Origin: Microvenator marinus
Lineage (GTDB): Bacteria; Myxococcota_A; Bradymonadia; Bradymonadales; Bradymonadaceae
Direction: 5' to 3'
DNA length: 64,000 bases
NCBI RefSeq assembly: GCF_007993755.1
Contig: NZ_CP042467.1
Location: forward strand, 2,628,001-2,692,000
This document shows, in pieces, positions 61,031 through 64,000 of the stretch (position 1 is its first letter; every line of letters begins with the position of its first letter). Below the pieces are notes generated by a model. The model saw only the letters and a program-made list of their open reading frames with translations. It ran no database searches and was not told the DNA's origin. The translations under genes were made by a program, and so were the position numbers.

Positions 61031-61849
61031 TCAAATAGAACGTGTTGCGGGCAGCCTCTTGAGCAAGGTGCGGGAAACATCATCAAGAGCTTCTCGCTGA
61101 GCACCTTGTTCGAGCAGGTTGCTTTTTAGCGAATCTATGATTTCTGGGGCCATTGAACACATTCGGTCGAGCTCATTGAAGACGATTTTTGGCGAAACGT
61201 CGATGTGCTTGGCCATCGTGGACCAGTCGTCTCGCTTCAAGTTGTCTGGTGATCGATTGCGGCCAATGGGCATGGCAAGTGTTCGGTCAACGCCCCTGTA
61301 ATTTCGTGTACACACGAGGTCGTAAAACGGAGCCAGATTACACCCCCGGAAGTCACGCATCATTGAGATGTTTTTGGCGTGGGCGTCGGAGTTACCCGCC
61401 AATACATTGAAAATGGTCAATCTAACGAGTGATTGGATGTCCACCACTGGCTTCGAGGAATGTTCTCGAAGAACTCTTGAAACATTTGCCAATGTCACGT
61501 CGTACTTCTTTGAAGGGGTCAGACCTAAAATCTGGCAGAAGTCTTCTTGGTGTATTCGCTCAACACCCTCATCTCCAACCTCGCGATCGAATCGCTCGAC
61601 GACGAGAAACGGGCGCCCGAGCCGGAAATCAAGCTCCACACTCGCTACCGGGAGTGATAGTGCCGCGGCGAGCTTCATCACAAAGTATTCGTTGACACTG
61701 AGGTGCTGAAACCGAGGGGAATCGAATTTTAGGATGTGGGTGCTGGCTTCATCACTCGACGGCCAAAAATAGTCGTCATCAGCCTTCACGACCGTGGTCT
61801 TGTATTGGGCGCCAGCCAGTGAAAGTCGCGGAGCCCACCACAGACCCAC
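61031..61849 (-). CDS. hipA: HipA-like kinase, N-terminal domain missing (probable deletion derivative)
   Basis: The 272-residue frame encodes the kinase core of a HipA-type toxin: the Gly-rich loop LSLAGAQYKTTVV at residues 10-22, STHILKFDS, PFLVVERFDRE, HQEDFCQILG, the catalytic segment FNVLAGNSDAHAKNIS, and APFYDLVCTR with the metal-binding Asp. Full-length HipA has about 110-140 more residues before the Gly-rich loop; here there are only nine. The natural start, an ATG at 61865 overlapping the hipB stop as ATGA, reads MNVLFRGSVVG, like a normal HipA N-terminus, but then continues in the wrong frame. The GTG at 61849 has no ribosome site. Probably an inactivated or altered toxin. No separate HipS-like gene is present. 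Confidence 0.75.
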   Translation of the reverse strand: MGLWWAPRLSLAGAQYKTTVVKADDDYFWPSSDEASTHILKFDSPRFQHLSVNEYFVMKLAAALSLPVASVELDFRLGRPFLVVERFDREVGDEGVERIHQEDFCQILGLTPSKKYDVTLANVSRVLREHSSKPVVDIQSLVRLTIFNVLAGNSDAHAKNISMMRDFRGCNLAPFYDLVCTRNYRGVDRTLAMPIGRNRSPDNLKRDDWSTMAKHIDVSPKIVFNELDRMCSMAPEIIDSLKSNLLEQGAQREALDDVSRTLLKRLPATRSI

Positions 61850-61861
61850 GAAAGAGCACGT

Positions 61862-62101
61862 TCATAGCGTTGGGTCCCTTGGTTGGACGAAGACATCAAT
61901 CCCAACGCTGTGGAGGAGAAGAAGGACTTTGGCAACTTCAGCACTTTCTTTCCCTCGCTCAACTTCTGAGACGAATCGGGTGCCGAGCGCACAAAGTCCA
62001 GCTAGCTCGGCCTGCGTGAGGCCCAACTTCTTTCGCGCTTTGCGAATGGCCAGCCCCACATCAGTCATATCCAACACCCGTATTTGCGGCTTTCTCTCCA
62101 T
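61862..62101 (-). CDS. hipB: HipB-type XRE antitoxin/repressor
   Basis: A 79-residue DNA-binding protein from ATG 62101; a start 11 codons later (68 residues) is possible. The XRE domain is DVGLAIRKARKKLGLTQAEL, then RFVSEVERGKESAEVAKVLLLLHSVGIDVFV. This RFVxEvErGKxsAexxkVLxxLxxlGI pattern is the couple_hipB type. A TTG 12 codons upstream is unlikely because it would put the downstream operator inside the gene. Operator-like repeats flank the promoter at 62106-62170. Its TGA overlaps the original hipA ATG. It should repress its own operon and, in an intact system, neutralise HipA. Confidence 0.85.
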   Translation of the reverse strand: MERKPQIRVLDMTDVGLAIRKARKKLGLTQAELAGLCALGTRFVSEVERGKESAEVAKVLLLLHSVGIDVFVQPRDPTL

Positions 62102-62105
62102 GCCA

Positions 62106-62170
62106 ATTACCGTACGGGATTTTTTTGAGAAACTCAATGAATTTCGAGCATTTTATTCCCGAACGGTAAT
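62106..62170. promoter_or_regulatory. paired operators of the hipBA promoter
   Basis: ATTACCGTACGGGATT (62106-62121) and ATTCCCGAACGGTAAT (62155-62170) are inverted copies of each other, matching at 14 of 16 positions, with centres 49 bases apart. The AT-rich stretch between them would hold the promoter. Each half is itself partly palindromic (CCGTACGG). The arrangement fits cooperative binding of a HipB-like dimer on both sides of the promoter. Confidence 0.65.
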
Positions 62171-62188
62171 CCAAGAGTCGGAACAAAC

Positions 62189-63058
62189 TCAGGATTCGAA
62201 GACGTCTTTCGCGTCAGCAGCTGTAACAATAGCTTCAAGCCATTGTTCAAGGCGATGCTGATCATGGCAGCGTTCCAGAATCTCTAGGTGCCTTGTGCTC
62301 AGCACGAGTTTCCGGGCCTTTGCGACGCGGAGAATTGAGGCTCGGAGCCCCTCTTCGATACCTTCCTCTCTACCTTCCTCTCTGGCTTCTGCCTTGAATT
62401 CTTCCCAAAATGTGCGTGTTCTCATGTCTAGCTCCATAAAGTGTTGCCTGACTTCCTCAGTTACAACCTCTAGTATTGTATCAGAAATTGCGTCCATGTC
62501 CCTACGTGTTAGCTTTCCCGCTTCATAGCTCTCAATGCACTCATTCATTGTCGCTCGGTAGAGCGGTTCTGCGTAGTCTTTCCGGGCGTGAACCATTGAG
62601 CAGAACAAACCCCACCATGGGTTTTCTGCAAGCTGCTCGGCGGTCAACATTCGAGGCGTGGTAGAAGGCCCGATCACCGTAGGTGTCCAACTCCCGCGGC
62701 TCGTGAACTGAATCGGTCTACTGGCCCATGCCTCGACTTGAGTAGAAAACGTTACCACGATGAGTTCGACGGGCATTCCCTGGCCTTTCATGAAAGCCAC
62801 ATAGTCGGTCCATGCCTGAGGTTTCTCTGCGTCGACCTCTCGTTGGACCTCGGCGATGACATAGTATTCCTGTGCCGCCTGAACAAGAAACACGCAGTCT
62901 GCGCGCCTTACTGAAGGTTGTGTTCTTGTAAATTCTGACTTCTTTTCTTCGACGCCGCCTCCAGGCTTGGGAGCAGGCAATCCGGTTAAACGCAACGCAG
63001 AAGCCAGACTCTTTTCCAAGAGCTTCTCCATGGCTGCGTGGGTAAATGTTAGCCCCAT
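62189..63058 (-). CDS. Rpn/PD-(D/E)XK nuclease-like protein
   Basis: A 289-residue protein. RRADCVFLVQ ... YYVIAEVQREVDAEK at about residues 50-77 gives the Asp and Glu-x-Gln of a PD-(D/E)XK fold, as in Rpn-type transposase-like nucleases and the DUF4351 group. The middle is helical. Residues about 220-240 form a charged coil (EEFKAEAREEGREEGIEEG), a hallmark of these proteins. The C-terminus is a short helical domain. These families spread by transfer and often lie in variable regions, consistent with the neighbouring hip locus. No nuclease partner genes are seen. The stop lies 18 bases before the distal hip operator. Confidence 0.75.
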   Translation of the reverse strand: MGLTFTHAAMEKLLEKSLASALRLTGLPAPKPGGGVEEKKSEFTRTQPSVRRADCVFLVQAAQEYYVIAEVQREVDAEKPQAWTDYVAFMKGQGMPVELIVVTFSTQVEAWASRPIQFTSRGSWTPTVIGPSTTPRMLTAEQLAENPWWGLFCSMVHARKDYAEPLYRATMNECIESYEAGKLTRRDMDAISDTILEVVTEEVRQHFMELDMRTRTFWEEFKAEAREEGREEGIEEGLRASILRVAKARKLVLSTRHLEILERCHDQHRLEQWLEAIVTAADAKDVFES

Positions 63059-63076
63059 AATGTCTCCTTAGAATCG

Positions 63077-63130
63077 CGCCCGCAAAATCACGGGCGTCTA
63101 TCTATATTTTCGGACACTTTGGGAAAGTGT
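63077..63130. other. two hairpins between the nuclease-like and desaturase genes
   Basis: CGCCCG-N8-CGGGCG (63077-63096) and ACACTTT-GGG-AAAGTGT (63114-63130) lie in the 79-bp gap after the desaturase-family stop. Neither has a T tract on the minus strand, so termination is possible but not shown. Confidence 0.35.
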
Positions 63131-63137
63131 TGCAAAA

Positions 63138-64000
63138 TTAGTTCGAAAAAATTTGTTTTGCAGCGGCGGTGCCCGAGAGTAGGCACATGGGAACGCCGCC
63201 ACCGGGGTGCGCGCTACCACTGGCGAGGAAGAGACCTGGCAGGTCTTTGACGCGGTTTGGTGGGCGCTGAAACGCGGAGAATTGGGAGTTTGAGGAGGCG
63301 CCATAGATGCTGCCTCGGGAGCCCGGGAACTGGGCGGCGAGGTCTTGGGGACGGCGCATCCAGACCCAGGTGTCTTCGGGGTGAATCAGGTCGAAGGCGA
63401 GCAGGCGTTGTTTGATTTGGTCGGCGACTTGGTCGGCGACTTCTTCGGCGGGTGGCGCTGAGTTTATGTCTTTGACGTAAGGGGCGTTGATCATGGCGAA
63501 GATGGGCTCATGGTCTTCCCAGCCGGGGCGCTGATGGCTCTTCTCTTGTGCGCAAAGGTAGATGGTTGGCTCCTCTGGCAGCCGCTCACGATCAAAAATA
63601 TCCACAAATTCTTGCTGATAGGGGCGAGCCGGAAAGAGTACGGTGTGGGATGGTCGCGGCACGCGACGCGCCTTAATAACGCCAGTCCAGCCAGACATGG
63701 ACGGCTCTCCGGCCTCTTTGATTGGCGAGTCTTCCAAGAGGTCATGAATGAGATGGGAGACATCGGCGTTACAAAGCACCACAGGCGCTTCGAACTTCGT
63801 GTCGCCGCACATCACGCCGCTGACCTTCTTTCCGGCTCTTAGGATGCTTGTGACGCGCGTGTTGTAGACGAACTCGGCGCCTTTCTCAGTGGCTGCCTTC
63901 TCAAGGGCCTCGGCAAGGCGGAACATACCGCCTTTGATGCCGTAACACCCAAGCCCGAGTTCAACCCAGGCGATACAATTCAAGGTGGCAGGCGCACGCC
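63138..64000 (-). CDS. phytoene desaturase-family oxidoreductase, C-terminal part (runs off window)
   Basis: The C-terminal 287 codons of a CrtI-type FAD-dependent desaturase or isomerase; the frame stays open to base 64000, and the FAD-binding N-terminus is outside. RAPATLNCIAWVELGLGCYGIKGGMFRLAEALE (given in parts: APATLNCIAWVE, GCYGIKGGMFRL) matches the CrtI core. VYNTRVTSIL, VVLCNADVSHLI and the C-terminal FAD motif LPGLFLASGSAHPGGGVPMCLLSG are typical. It probably acts in carotenoid synthesis, where such genes cluster with crtB and others that would lie beyond the window. An internal TTG at 63983 is not a credible start. Confidence 0.88.
   Translation of the reverse strand, partial: RAPATLNCIAWVELGLGCYGIKGGMFRLAEALEKAATEKGAEFVYNTRVTSILRAGKKVSGVMCGDTKFEAPVVLCNADVSHLIHDLLEDSPIKEAGEPSMSGWTGVIKARRVPRPSHTVLFPARPYQQEFVDIFDRERLPEEPTIYLCAQEKSHQRPGWEDHEPIFAMINAPYVKDINSAPPAEEVADQVADQIKQRLLAFDLIHPEDTWVWMRRPQDLAAQFPGSRGSIYGASSNSQFSAFQRPPNRVKDLPGLFLASGSAHPGGGVPMCLLSGTAAAKQIFSN

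Noticed and set aside
61786-61992. Separate HipS-like small gene between hipB and hipA
   Set aside because: The 68-codon frame lies mostly over hipB in another frame, has no HipS or HipA N-domain similarity, and lacks a ribosome site.

Overview
The window looks like a chromosomal segment of a myxobacterium-like deltaproteobacterium, most likely the Myxococcota/Bradymonadales type. This is inferred from gene content, not from a marker tree. The signs are many large secreted lipoproteins with dense disulfide-type cysteine repeats, two peptidoglycan-recognition amidases ending in MYXO-CTERM-like sorting tails, a DUF1592/DUF1552 secreted pair, several sigma-54 activators, and mid-50s G+C by eye. 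No rRNA, complete tRNA, IS element, prophage or CRISPR array was seen. Only one gene-free stretch exceeds 300 bp (54730-55046).

Left part (1-16.2 kb): a minus-strand run encodes an amidase/PGRP lipoprotein, a 58-residue lipoprotein, a Cys-rich metzincin-type metalloprotease and the start of another secreted protein. Upstream lies a six-repeat giant lipoprotein, divergent from a degenerate STAND-type regulator with a C-terminal winged helix. Then come metK-cysC (stop and start overlap), a HemJ/CopD-like membrane protein coupled to a secreted papain-like protease, and a second Cys-rich lipoprotein closed by a clear intrinsic terminator.

Middle (16.4-37.6 kb): two overlapping cyclic-nucleotide-binding genes precede gpsA and a TetR gene. 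A second PGRP carrying seven FG-GAP-like calcium repeats is divergent from the DUF1592 and Tat-exported DUF1552 pair. An unusual XRE-TPR-sigma-54 activator is divergent from sucA. A globin-coupled histidine kinase and an NtrC-type regulator form an operon behind a near-consensus sigma-54 promoter. glyQ-glyS and an RluA-family pseudouridine synthase follow.

Right part (37.7-64 kb): a MerR regulator, probably translated from a leaderless mRNA, overlaps a VIT/VWA protein. Housekeeping genes truA, trxA, rpoD and dnaG follow. Next are a DUF2804-like gene and a 2074-residue nine-repeat lipoprotein, an orphan ATP-grasp enzyme, a coupled flavoprotein plus NosR/NapH-like iron-sulfur membrane protein, and a stand-alone GyrA C-terminal-domain protein overlapping a LuxE-like acyl-protein synthetase. 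Two small lipoproteins, a hipBA locus with intact-looking operators but a truncated hipA, an Rpn-like PD-(D/E)XK protein and a partial phytoene-desaturase-family gene close the window.

The surface and secreted proteins suggest a cell that attacks or binds other cells' envelopes, perhaps as a predator. That is inference from family roles. The most unusual items are the truncated hipA behind a preserved ATGA junction, the GyrA-CTD/LuxE pair, the XRE-TPR-sigma-54 fusion, the sigma-54 promoter of the globin-coupled two-component system, and a 24-bp palindromic repeat at the 3' ends of two secreted-protein genes.
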